Below, piece after piece: positions 7,748 through 15,360 of a stretch of 51,103 bases of DNA. The notes under the pieces were generated by a model, which worked only from the letters and a program-made list of their open reading frames with translations, searched no databases and was not told the DNA's origin. Both the position numbers and the translations under genes were made by a program. How positions within the stretch are numbered: position 1 is the first letter of the stretch; the number at the start of each line of letters is the position of its first letter. This stretch comes from Prevotella sp. GTDB taxonomy: Bacteria; Bacteroidota; Bacteroidia; Bacteroidales; Bacteroidaceae. The DNA lies in NCBI GenBank assembly GCA_017477435.1, contig JAFUVV010000037.1, positions 1 through 51,103 on the forward strand, read 5' to 3'.

Positions 7748-7865
7748 CAAAAAGTTTCCCAAACAATAGACATTTCAAAATAAAATATGCAAAATAACAG
7801 ATAAATAAACTAATAAGAGAACAAGAAAAGGGAGCAAGAAACTGGATTCTCACTCTCTTACCAAA

Positions 7866-8710
7866 TTAACGTTTGATTCCTCTCCTCTGTTCTTGTCCTA
7901 TTCCAAACTGTTCCTTGAACCACTGGGCTATGAGTGTCTGATTGATATGCAGGAACAAGTTTCGCTTCTCGTCTATAATCACCTGTGCCGTTACGTTATT
8001 GGCAAGTGCATTGCGCCTGTACTCATTGGAGTGTAGCCATCCGCTATAGTTGACGGTCTGCCCGTGTAGCAGTTTGCCGGTCTGTTCTTCGCTGAAACCA
8101 TATTGCAGACATTCACGCTCCATATTGAGGAAACGCTTGAAACTTGGGACCATCTATAAGCCTTGTCTAAGATGCGCTTCAAGTTGCTTACCTCCTGCTG
8201 GTGTTGCTCATTGGTACGGTTGAGTTCCCTCGCGTGGCTATCCTTAATCTTCTGCATATCGGTGTGCAGACTCTCAATCTGGTCATTCAAATCATCAACT
8301 TCCCTGTGCAGTTGGGCATTCTCTTTATCTAATCGGTTTACCTTGTTGCCGCCAAGAAGAGAATTCACTCCGTTGAGTACACTGGCGGCAGTCTTCGTAG
8401 CGGAGTTCTTCAGTTCCTCAGTCTTTGCTTCTGCCTTTATGCGGGCAAGGTCTTTCTCTGAAAGGTGCTGATAGTGCTTGATGATTTGAGCCTTTATATT
8501 ATCAAGGTCACGGTTCAAGTCAAGTGCCTCCCTGCTTCTACCCTTGGCACAGTTGCCTTTCACGTCCCACATCGTCAGTGGGATGCTCCTCTTGCAACTG
8601 AAATGGCTCTGTGTCCCGTTGATGGTGATTCGTCCCATCACTGGTGCTGTGCCGTTCTTCACCTTGCCTTTGTTCACGTAGAACAATACCGAAAATGTGC
8701 TTCTGTCCAT
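7866..8710 (-). pseudogene. Integrase N-terminus fused to MobV relaxase C-terminus, frameshifted
   Basis: Residues 1 to about 85 from ATG 8710 are a typical Bacteroidetes integrase arm-binding domain (FSVLFYVNKGKVKNGTAPVM, then ISLTMWDVKGN-like text, LDNIKAQIIKHYQHLSEKD). The frame then continues without any core or catalytic domain into the coiled-coil C-terminal region of a MobV/Pre mobilisation protein (LNGVNSLLGGNKVNRLDKEN, then ELNRTNEQHQQE). After KAYRW the frame is lost: TGGTCCC near 8146-8152 appears to lack one T relative to the expected TGGTTCCC. The MobV tail continues in another frame (PSFKRFLNMERECLQYGFSE to GIGQEQRRGIKR, stop at 7866). This is best read as the scar of a deletion inside a mobilisable element followed by a point deletion. 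No slippery heptamer is seen that would suggest programmed frameshifting. Confidence 0.8.
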
Positions 8711-8770
8711 TCTTCTTAATCGTTTTAAAATTCTGGCTGCAAAAGTAATACCACTTGGGGAATAAATCGC

Positions 8771-8945
8771 TACGCAAATCGCGGCAGATTGAGGAAAGAA
8801 AAACGCGAAGTGTGAGAACGGTTCGAACTGCCGTGAACTGCCTTGATTTGCGTAATCCGTTAAGAAAGTTTAACTTTCGGTGGTAGTCCAATCGGGTTAC
8901 GAATAAGAGACCTAAGTCGTTCCGCAATCTGCCTCGATTTGCTTA
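8771..8945. repeat. Three copies of a 26-bp recombinase-site-like motif
   Basis: Copies sit at 8771-8796 (plus strand: TACGCAAATC, gcGGCAGA, ttGAGGAA), 8829-8854 (minus, partial) and 8920-8945 (minus: TAAGCAAATC, gaGGCAGA, ttGCGGAA). A fourth is at 4813-4838. They cluster just upstream of the integrase-MobV remnant, as integrase arm sites often do. The remaining bases of 8711-9040 show no gene. Confidence 0.6.
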
Positions 8946-9049
8946 GAGCCTCTTGGCGAAAGTTACTCAAATTGCGCTCATTTGCCTTTATTTATGGGCT
9001 TATCTGCGTTAATCTGCGAAAAATGCTTTTCTGTTTCAGCATTATTCAG

Positions 9050-9057
9050 TAACTTTG
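9050..9057 (+). promoter_or_regulatory. Promoter box of the MBL-fold gene
   Basis: TAACTTTG in the plus strand, giving a leader of about 130 nt before the ATG at 9193. The leader contains a short CCAGC-ct-GGCTGG hairpin and no recognised riboswitch. Confidence 0.5.
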
Positions 9058-9192
9058 TAGGGCACAGGAAAGCGGTGCGCGAGGGTTGGGCAATCCTGCT
9101 TTTGCAGCACTGCCAGCCTGGCTGGAAATCGGGCTATCGCTTCATTATCACAGAGAGGATCATAAAGCATCATTAACATAATTCATATACTC

Positions 9193-10482
9193 ATGCACAG
9201 ACGTGATTTCATAAAGACATCGCTTCTCGCTGGCGGAGCGCTTTGGCTGTCGTCATTCGAGAGTGCCTTTGCCGAGGGCAAGGCCGACAAGATGGCTGGT
9301 AAGCGTTGGAAAGGCTGGAAGAAGGGCCAGCTACAAGTTCATTTCATATACACAGGCGTTGCCGAATCGATGTTTTTCATCTTCCCCGACGGCACTACCA
9401 TGCTTCTCGACTGCGGCGACCACGACGCGCTGAAACGCGGCGAGTTGGCGGTGCCGCTGCTGCCAAACCCCAACCGGCATGCCGGAGAGTGGATTGCACG
9501 ATATGTGCAGAGGGTTAACCCTGACGGCAACGACGTCGACTATATGATGCTCTCCCACTATCACAGCGACCATGCCGGGCGCCACGACTTCTATGCTGCG
9601 AAAGACATGCGCGACGGTGAGCCATACTATCTGAGTGGATTTGCGCAGGCGGCTGAGTATCTGCGATTCGGAAAGGCATTCGACAGGGCCTATCCCGATT
9701 ACACCGACCCCATTCCTCTCAACAACGACATCGGCAACTCTTTCCTTCAGATGAAGCGCTTCTACGAGTATCAGGAGAAGCACAGGGGCATGAAAGTGGA
9801 GAAGTTCAGGGTGGGTGCCGTCGACCAAGTGAAGATGCTCCGGCGGCCAGGCAAATATCCCGCTTTCAGCATCCGCAACATCTGCGGCAATGGACGCATT
9901 GCAATGCCCGACGGTAGTGTGCGCGACTTATATAAAAAGAAGATTGAAAGCGAGCATCCGACGTGGCTCAATGAGAACGGAATGAGCCTGGGGATGATCG
10001 TCGGCTACGGCAAATTCCGCTTCTACACCGCAGGCGACTTCTCCGATGACATAAGGACTTCCGACGGCAATGTCGTATCGATTGAAGACGAGATTGCCGC
10101 TGCTGTGGAGCCATGTCAGGTTGCAAAGATAAACCATCACGGCCACCACTCCATGTCGCGCAAGCTCGTAGCGGCACTACGGTCGAGGGTCTACGTGAGC
10201 TGCGTGTGGGACAACCTGCACAATCTCGACGACACGATGACGCTTCTCACCGACCGCAGCATCTATCCCGACGAGAGAATCATCTGTCCGACAGTGTTTT
10301 CTGAGCGCCGCAGGAATCAGGATGCCGACAAGACATGGATGCCCTACATCCCGACGGAGACCTACACGGGCTGCCACGTCGTGCTTAATGTCGAGAACGG
10401 CGGCGACACTTATTCCATCTCGTTCATCAATGCAGAGGACGAGAACATGACAGTAAAAAGCGTTCTGCACTTCAAGAGTTGA
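9193..10482 (+). CDS. Exported metallo-beta-lactamase-fold hydrolase (ComEC-tail type)
   Basis: 429 residues. The N-terminus (MHRRDFIKTSLLAGGALWL) has a twin Arg followed by a hydrophobic stretch, resembling a Tat signal peptide, with a likely cleavage near residue 27. The MBL fold then follows: TTMLLDCGDHDAL, the metal motif LSHYHSDHAG (HxHxDH, about residues 121-126), a later GDFSDD and INHHGHHSMS that supply further metal ligands. This is the pattern of MBL domains related to the ComEC/Rec2 C-terminal domain, found here as a separate exported protein. Substrate is unknown; a phosphodiester or nucleic acid breakdown product is possible. It is monocistronic and its stop codon lies inside a terminator hairpin. 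Confidence 0.8.
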   Translation: MHRRDFIKTSLLAGGALWLSSFESAFAEGKADKMAGKRWKGWKKGQLQVHFIYTGVAESMFFIFPDGTTMLLDCGDHDALKRGELAVPLLPNPNRHAGEWIARYVQRVNPDGNDVDYMMLSHYHSDHAGRHDFYAAKDMRDGEPYYLSGFAQAAEYLRFGKAFDRAYPDYTDPIPLNNDIGNSFLQMKRFYEYQEKHRGMKVEKFRVGAVDQVKMLRRPGKYPAFSIRNICGNGRIAMPDGSVRDLYKKKIESEHPTWLNENGMSLGMIVGYGKFRFYTAGDFSDDIRTSDGNVVSIEDEIAAAVEPCQVAKINHHGHHSMSRKLVAALRSRVYVSCVWDNLHNLDDTMTLLTDRSIYPDERIICPTVFSERRRNQDADKTWMPYIPTETYTGCHVVLNVENGGDTYSISFINAEDENMTVKSVLHFKS

Positions 10483-10494
10483 AGTGCAGAACGC
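10460..10494. terminator. Bidirectional terminator between the MBL gene and pncB
   Basis: A perfect 15-bp stem, GCGTTCTGCACTTCA with TGAAGTGCAGAACGC, and a 5-nt loop. On the plus strand it is followed by CTTTCT, on the minus strand by TTTTTAC. The TGA stop of the upstream gene is the first three bases of the second arm. Confidence 0.85.
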
Positions 10495-10523
10495 CTTTCT
10501 ATCAATCTAATCCAGAGGCTTTA

Positions 10524-11744
10524 CTACTCTTCGATGTGGAGTATTTCCTTGTATCGCTTCACCACATCGGGCTTGCCGGTCACCTTCCCCTTGTCCTCGC
10601 TCATCTTGCAGGCGTCGTTGTAGAAAGGCCATTTCTCGGTCATCTTGGCAGCTATGAGCTTTATGACGATGTTGAGCGGCTTCACTCCGTCGAAGTCGTT
10701 TGTCCAGCATGTGCCTATACCGAAGGAAATCTTCGCTTCGTGCCCCAGGCGCTCCTGCAGTTCGCAGGCGGAGTCGACGTTCAGAGCGTTGCTGAAGATG
10801 ACCTGTTTCTCAGCCACGGGTATTCCGAAGCTGGCGTATTTGCGCTTTATTTTGTCGAACTGCTCATAGTTGTCGCCGCTGTCGACGCGCAGTCCGGCGA
10901 AGCCACGCGCGAAGTCTTCCGACAGATTCCGTTCGAAGGCCTCCCATCGGAACGTGTCGTAGAGGAATGTTCCGAGGCTCCCGCGGTAGGTATGCCGCCA
11001 CGTGCTCATGGCTATGTGGTTTGCCATCTGCGGGCCATACATTGCAGCAATGGCCGATATATACTCGTGGGCCATCGTTCCGATGGGCGTCACGTCGTAT
11101 TTCATTGCCAGATACACATCGCTCGTACCGATGCATCGTCCTGCCAGATCGTCGCCCACATGGTCGGCCGACGCTTTCAGCATTGCCCTCAGGGCGACCT
11201 CCTCGGCTTCGAAGCTGGCGCGGCGACGTGGCCCGAAGTCGGCCCACACACAGCCATGGGAGAGCATCTTCACGGCTTTCGTATAGCTCTTCGTGTAGTA
11301 GGCATCATAATCAAATTTCTTGTCTTGGCCCGTCACGATGTAGTAGAGTTCCGACACGATGGCAAGTATCTGCACTTCGAGCAGCACCGTGTCGGCCCAG
11401 AGGCCCTCGATCTCGATGTGGAGATGGCCGTCGTCGTCCTGCCACACCGTCACCCACTCGCGCTTATAGCGGAATCCGCGAAGGTAGGTGAGGAACCATT
11501 CGGGCATGTAATAGCACTTCCGACGAAGGAAGTCGATTTCCTCGTCGGTGATGGTGACCGACTCGAGCATCGCTATCTGTTCGGCCACGAGCTCGGCGAA
11601 GCCGGCGGGATAGACGAGGTTGTTGCGGTCGATGAACTCATACTTCACCCGTGCACGCGGGAAATTGTCGATTATCGCGCAGCACATGGAGAACTTGTAG
11701 AGATCGGTGTCGGTGAAATGGGTTATGATCTGTTTCATTAGCAT
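10524..11744 (-). CDS. pncB: Nicotinate phosphoribosyltransferase
   Basis: Converts nicotinate and PRPP to nicotinate mononucleotide in the Preiss-Handler NAD salvage route, in the cytoplasm. The 406-residue length is normal. The N-terminus has TDTDLYKFSM, the family's substrate-site start. The central GTMAHEYISAIAAMYGP holds the His that is phosphorylated in this family. Later blocks (LRVDSGDNYEQFDKI, FGIGTCWTNDF) fit the phosphoribosyl-binding barrel. ATG 11744 is used, with ATG 11738 as an alternative. It lies 15 nt downstream of gpx and is probably co-transcribed with it. Confidence 0.95.
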   Translation of the reverse strand: MLMKQIITHFTDTDLYKFSMCCAIIDNFPRARVKYEFIDRNNLVYPAGFAELVAEQIAMLESVTITDEEIDFLRRKCYYMPEWFLTYLRGFRYKREWVTVWQDDDGHLHIEIEGLWADTVLLEVQILAIVSELYYIVTGQDKKFDYDAYYTKSYTKAVKMLSHGCVWADFGPRRRASFEAEEVALRAMLKASADHVGDDLAGRCIGTSDVYLAMKYDVTPIGTMAHEYISAIAAMYGPQMANHIAMSTWRHTYRGSLGTFLYDTFRWEAFERNLSEDFARGFAGLRVDSGDNYEQFDKIKRKYASFGIPVAEKQVIFSNALNVDSACELQERLGHEAKISFGIGTCWTNDFDGVKPLNIVIKLIAAKMTEKWPFYNDACKMSEDKGKVTGKPDVVKRYKEILHIEE

Positions 11745-11759
11745 TTATTTAGTAGTACT

Positions 11760-12365
11760 TCATTCCGTCAGTTGCTCGACAGCCTTTTTCACCTCCTCCA
11801 TCGAGTCGGTGGGCTCGAAGCGGCGCACCACCCTGCCCTTCCGGTCGACGAGAAACTTCGTGAAGTTCCATTTTATGTCGGGCGAGTTCTGGTAGTCGGG
11901 GTCGTTCTTCAGCATCATCTCGTGCATGAACTTCCCGCGGCGGTCGTTTTGGTCGAATCCGCCAAACCCTTTCTCTTTCTTCAGAAACTTGAACAGCGGC
12001 GACTCCGCGGGGCCGTTGACGTCGATTTTGTCAAACTGCGGGAACGTAATCCCATAGTTTCCCGTGCAGAACTGCTGTATCTCCTCGATTGTGCCCGGAG
12101 CCTGAGCACCGAACTGATTGCAGGGGAAGTCGAGAATCTCAAGTCCGGCGGCGCGGTATTTCTCGTAGAGAGCCTCGAGCTCCTCATACTGAGGAGTGAA
12201 TCCGCACTTCGTGGCAGTGTTCACAATCAGGAGCACCTTACCCTTGAAAGATTTCATCTTCACCTCCTTGCCTGCGGCATTCTTTACCTTGATTTTGTAC
12301 AGAGGCGATCCTGCCGATGCCGACAGAGAGCAAAGAAGGAATAGTAAAGTCAGTAGTTTTTTCAT
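11760..12365 (-). CDS. Exported glutathione peroxidase-family thiol peroxidase
   Basis: 201 residues with a signal peptide (about 1-18, ending LSASAG), so it acts in the periplasm or is exported. The GPx fold is clear: VNTATKCGFTPQYEELEALY with a Cys, not selenocysteine, at the peroxidatic position; FPCNQFGAQAPG with the conserved Gln and a second Cys; and KWNFTKFLVDRKG with the conserved Trp and Asn. Cys-type GPx proteins usually take electrons from thioredoxin-like partners instead of glutathione. It is the first gene of a two-gene unit with pncB, with its own promoter box at 12394-12401. Confidence 0.93.
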   Translation of the reverse strand: MKKLLTLLFLLCSLSASAGSPLYKIKVKNAAGKEVKMKSFKGKVLLIVNTATKCGFTPQYEELEALYEKYRAAGLEILDFPCNQFGAQAPGTIEEIQQFCTGNYGITFPQFDKIDVNGPAESPLFKFLKKEKGFGGFDQNDRRGKFMHEMMLKNDPDYQNSPDIKWNFTKFLVDRKGRVVRRFEPTDSMEEVKKAVEQLTE

Positions 12366-12393
12366 AATTGATTGGTGTTTCTATTTTTCCTTG

Positions 12394-12401
12394 CAAAATT
12401 A
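12394..12401 (-). promoter_or_regulatory. gpx-pncB promoter box
   Basis: Minus-strand TAATTTTG followed by CAAGG, about 29 nt ahead of the gpx ATG. It matches TAnnTTTG. Confidence 0.6.
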
Positions 12402-12474
12402 TAGCAATTCGGTGCTTTCAGCAAATAAATTAACTTTTTTTGCCAGAAAAATTTTTCTTTATTATTAAAATATG

Positions 12475-12482
12475 TATATTTG
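12475..12482 (+). promoter_or_regulatory. crcB promoter box
   Basis: TATATTTG followed by CAAAG, 30 nt ahead of the crcB ATG at 12512. The implied leader is too short for a fluoride riboswitch. Confidence 0.65.
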
Positions 12483-12511
12483 CAAAGTCGGAACCAAAAC
12501 CATTCGGAACA

Positions 12512-12877
12512 ATGAGTTTACTGAAGAGCATAGCAATAGTGTTGATAGGCTGCGCTGTGGGCGTGGCAGTACGTTTTCTGGTGTCGGCCACCGCTGTCGA
12601 GAACTATCCTTTGGGTACGCTGGGCACTAACATAATAGGTGCGCTCGTGGTGGGAATCGTCATCGGATACGTTGCCAAGAGCATCTTCTCTTCCGAATTA
12701 AAGATACTGACGACAACAGGGTTCTGCACAGGATTCAGCATCTACAGCACCTTCACCCGCGATGCAATAGGCGCCCTCGACATCGGCAACATGATCATTG
12801 CCGCTCTCTACGTCACAATAAGCATTTGCATTGGCATCATAGCCGTTTGCGTAGGACTTCAACTGAAGAAAAGATAG
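12512..12877 (+). CDS. crcB: Fluoride ion channel CrcB/Fluc
   Basis: 121 residues, four hydrophobic segments, normal Fluc length. It has the family blocks VGVAVRFLV near residue 15, PLGTLGTNIIGALVVG near 33-48 (the TLxxN motif), and GFCTGFSIYSTFTRD near 71-85, the Phe/Thr-rich fluoride path. It works as a dual-topology dimer exporting fluoride. The start at 12512 is chosen over an upstream in-frame ATG (12440) because the promoter box at 12475-12482 lies between them. The TonB-domain gene follows 16 nt later and is probably co-transcribed. Confidence 0.9.
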   Translation: MSLLKSIAIVLIGCAVGVAVRFLVSATAVENYPLGTLGTNIIGALVVGIVIGYVAKSIFSSELKILTTTGFCTGFSIYSTFTRDAIGALDIGNMIIAALYVTISICIGIIAVCVGLQLKKR

Positions 12878-12893
12878 CATAGGAGGAACAGTT

Positions 12894-13679
12894 ATGAGAA
12901 AGTTTTCAAAAATGTGCATTTACCTGATAGTAATAGCGTTACTCCCCTACGCTACATCTACTGCACAGACAACCAAAGACTCTACGTCGAATAAGAAGAA
13001 TGATTCTGCTTGGTCTTGCGAAATCGATGAGGAAATGCCGATGTTCCCCGGAGGACCGGCTGAATTAAAGAAATACCTCAAAGAGAGCATCCGCTATCCG
13101 CAACAGGCTATCGACGATAAAGCCGAGGGGAAAGTGATTGTAGGCTTTGTGATCTATGAAGACGGCACGATAGGCGAAGCCAAGATAGAGGAATCGGTGC
13201 ATGATGCCCTCGACCGGGAAGCACTGCGCATAGTCAACTCAATGCCGCGATGGAGCCCAGGAAAAATGAAGGGCAAACCTAAGAATACAAAATACAGGGT
13301 TCCTATCAACTTCGAGCTCCCGAAAGAAACTACCGACAAGATGTGTTTCGAAATGGTCGAGCAGATACCGATGTTCCCCGGAGGGCCGGCAGCAATGAAA
13401 GAGTTTATAGTTAAGAACACGAGGTATACGGCAGAGATGAAAAAGAAAGGCATCAACGGCCGCGTGGTCGTCAGTTTCGTAGTAAACGAAGACGGTTACA
13501 TCTCCGATACTCATGTGGTGAAGGGCATTGATCCGTTGTTCGATCAGGAAGCCCTGAGAGTGGTGCGCCTGATGCCGAGATGGGTGCCAGGACAGCAGAA
13601 CGGAAAGAAAGTGAAGGTGAGATACAACGTGCCCCTGAACTTCATGCCTGCATCACAGAATCTCCCTAAAGTCAGGTAA
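12894..13679 (+). CDS. Secreted protein with two tandem TonB C-terminal domains
   Basis: 261 residues. A signal peptide (about 1-24, ending TSTAQ) is followed by a short low-complexity linker and two copies of a TonB C-terminal domain (about 45-140 and 150-250). Each copy opens with a PMFPGGPA block and ends with MPRWxPG plus a VPxNF strand. Normal TonB proteins have an N-terminal membrane anchor and a Pro-rich spacer; neither is present, so this is not a full energy transducer. It may bind an outer-membrane partner. An AGGAGG Shine-Dalgarno lies 8 nt ahead of the ATG, unusual in this phylum, and supports the start. It is second in a unit with crcB. Confidence 0.85.
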   Translation: MRKFSKMCIYLIVIALLPYATSTAQTTKDSTSNKKNDSAWSCEIDEEMPMFPGGPAELKKYLKESIRYPQQAIDDKAEGKVIVGFVIYEDGTIGEAKIEESVHDALDREALRIVNSMPRWSPGKMKGKPKNTKYRVPINFELPKETTDKMCFEMVEQIPMFPGGPAAMKEFIVKNTRYTAEMKKKGINGRVVVSFVVNEDGYISDTHVVKGIDPLFDQEALRVVRLMPRWVPGQQNGKKVKVRYNVPLNFMPASQNLPKVR

Positions 13680-13680
13680 A

Positions 13681-13746
13681 GAGTCTCTTAGCCGAAAGAT
13701 AAAAGCCTCTTAACCGCAAGATAAGAGCCTCTTAGCCGCCGGTTAA
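13681..13746. repeat. Three tandem 22-bp units after the TonB-domain gene
   Basis: Units start at 13681, 13703 and 13725, each with a CTCTTARCCG core and ending in TAA. The third unit doubles as the first arm of the terminator that follows. The sequence is unrelated to the AGTACA arrays despite the same period. Confidence 0.8.
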
Positions 13747-13758
13747 GAGGCTCTTTAA
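13723..13758 (+). terminator. Terminator of the crcB unit
   Basis: AAGAGCCTCTTA pairs with TAAGAGGCTCTT around GCCGCCGGT, followed by a short TTTAATA run. It is formed by the last copy of the tandem repeat plus its reverse complement. Confidence 0.7.
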
Positions 13759-13869
13759 TAACGGTGTATGAATCAGAAGATTACGGCAGCAGAATGAGGT
13801 ATTTCTCTTTTTGAGCCCCAAAGGACGAAAATCGATAACGTTATATTTCGCGATATGGGATTTTTTTCG

Positions 13870-13877
13870 TATCTTTG
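13870..13877 (+). promoter_or_regulatory. rlmD promoter box
   Basis: TATCTTTG followed by CAA, 21 nt ahead of the ATG at 13898. It rules out the longer open frame that begins at 13811. Confidence 0.7.
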
Positions 13878-13897
13878 CAAAATATAACAAGCAACTT

Positions 13898-15343
13898 ATG
13901 AGCAGAAAGAAGAAACCGTTTCCAATACTCGAGAACGTGACCATCACCGACGTAGCCGCCGAAGGAAAGTCGATGGTGAGAATCGACGGCATGGTGGTGT
14001 TCGTGCCGTTCTGCGTGCCTGGCGACGTGGTCGACCTTCAGATACGCCGCAAGAAGCACAGCTATGCCGAGGCCGAAGTGGTGAGATTCGTGAAGAAATC
14101 AGACGTCAGAGCGACGCCGATGTGCGAGCATTTCGGTGTGTGCGGAGGATGCAAATGGCAGAACCTGCCCTACGAGAAACAACTGGAGGCGAAGCAAAAA
14201 CAGGTGTTCGATCAGCTAACGCGCATCGGAAAAGTGGAGCTGCCGGAGTTCAGACCAATACTCGGGTCGGTGAAAACGAAAGAATACCGCAACAAACTCG
14301 AGTTTGGAGCATCCAACAAGCGCTGGCTCACACGCGAAGAAGTGGCAGAAGGTACTGTCTACGAAAACATGAATGCCATCGGATTCCATATCACAGGAGC
14401 GTTCGACAAGATTTATCCCATCGAGAAATGCCATCTGATGGACGACCTTCACAACCAGATACGCAACTCAATCCGCGACTACGCCCTCGAGACAAGAATG
14501 ACATTCTTCGACCTGAAACAGCAGACAGGACTACTGCGCGACATCATGATACGCAACTCAAACACAGGCGAATGGATGGTATTGGTGCAGTTCTCGATGA
14601 AAGAAGACGGCGACAGAGAACGCGCAATGGGACTCATGAAGCACATCGCAGACGAGTTTCCACAGATAACATCGTTGCTCTACGTAGACAACCAGAAGTG
14701 CAACGACACCTTCGGCGACCTCGACATCGAGGTCTATCGCGGCAACGACCACATCTACGAAGTGATGGAAGACCTGAAGTTCAAGGTAGGTCCGAAGAGT
14801 TTCTATCAGACTAACACCGACCAGGCGTACCACCTCTATCAGGTTGCACGCGAGTTTGCATTCGAAGGACTCAATAGTGACGACAGAAAGCCTCTCGTCT
14901 ACGACCTCTACACAGGCACGGGGACAATAGCCAACTTCGTTGCACGCAAAGCCAGCAAGGTGATAGGAATAGAATATGTGCCCGAAGCAATCGAAGACGC
15001 AAAGATCAACTCCGACATCAATAGCATCAGCAACACGCTCTTCTACGCCGGCGACATGAAAGATATCCTCACCGACGACTTCATCGCCGAGCACGGACGG
15101 CCCGACATAATCATCACCGACCCGCCGCGGGCAGGCATGCATCCCGACGTGGTGAAGACCATTCTCCGGGCTGCACCGAAAAGGATTGTCTACGTGAGTT
15201 GCAACCCCGCCACACAAGCACGCGACCTCAGCGACATGGACGAGATGTACCGGGTGGCAGCAGTGCAACCGGTTGACATGTTCCCACATACACCACACGT
15301 GGAGAACGTGGTGCTGCTTGTGAAAAGAGAAAACAATTCATAA
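13898..15343 (+). CDS. rlmD: 23S rRNA uracil-C5 methyltransferase, RumA/RlmD type
   Basis: 481 residues from ATG 13898. An N-terminal TRAM RNA-binding domain (about 10-65) is followed by the iron-sulfur cysteines CEHFGVCGGC (Cys76, Cys82, Cys85). The C-terminal Rossmann methyltransferase domain has YDLYTGTGTIANFVA for SAM binding, ITDPPRAGMH as motif IV, and YVSCNPATQARDL with the catalytic Cys that attacks uracil C6. The family methylates U1939 or U747 of 23S rRNA, or tRNA U54; which site is used here cannot be told from sequence, so the symbol is provisional. The asparaginase gene starts 17 nt downstream, suggesting one transcript. Confidence 0.9.
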   Translation: MSRKKKPFPILENVTITDVAAEGKSMVRIDGMVVFVPFCVPGDVVDLQIRRKKHSYAEAEVVRFVKKSDVRATPMCEHFGVCGGCKWQNLPYEKQLEAKQKQVFDQLTRIGKVELPEFRPILGSVKTKEYRNKLEFGASNKRWLTREEVAEGTVYENMNAIGFHITGAFDKIYPIEKCHLMDDLHNQIRNSIRDYALETRMTFFDLKQQTGLLRDIMIRNSNTGEWMVLVQFSMKEDGDRERAMGLMKHIADEFPQITSLLYVDNQKCNDTFGDLDIEVYRGNDHIYEVMEDLKFKVGPKSFYQTNTDQAYHLYQVAREFAFEGLNSDDRKPLVYDLYTGTGTIANFVARKASKVIGIEYVPEAIEDAKINSDINSISNTLFYAGDMKDILTDDFIAEHGRPDIIITDPPRAGMHPDVVKTILRAAPKRIVYVSCNPATQARDLSDMDEMYRVAAVQPVDMFPHTPHVENVVLLVKRENNS

Positions 15344-15360
15344 AAAAGAAAGGTGACGAC

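Noticed and set aside
8146-8152. Programmed ribosomal frameshift in the integrase-MobV gene
   Set aside because: TGGTCCC is not a slippery heptamer, and the fusion itself is already missing catalytic domains, so decay is simpler.
10479-11741. A 420-codon plus-strand open frame opposite pncB
   Set aside because: It mirrors the codon pattern of pncB, has no family resemblance, and pncB on the other strand is unmistakable. The same holds for long antisense frames over the SpoIIE-like phosphatase gene (37767-38861), the S9 gene (49357-50775) and the NRPS.
12440-12511. Fluoride riboswitch or longer N-terminus for crcB
   Set aside because: The promoter box leaves a leader of only about 25-30 nt, and the upstream in-frame ATG precedes the promoter.
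13681-13746. Member of the AGTACA array family because of the same 22-bp period
   Set aside because: No sequence similarity; the core is CTCTTARCCG and it forms a terminator.
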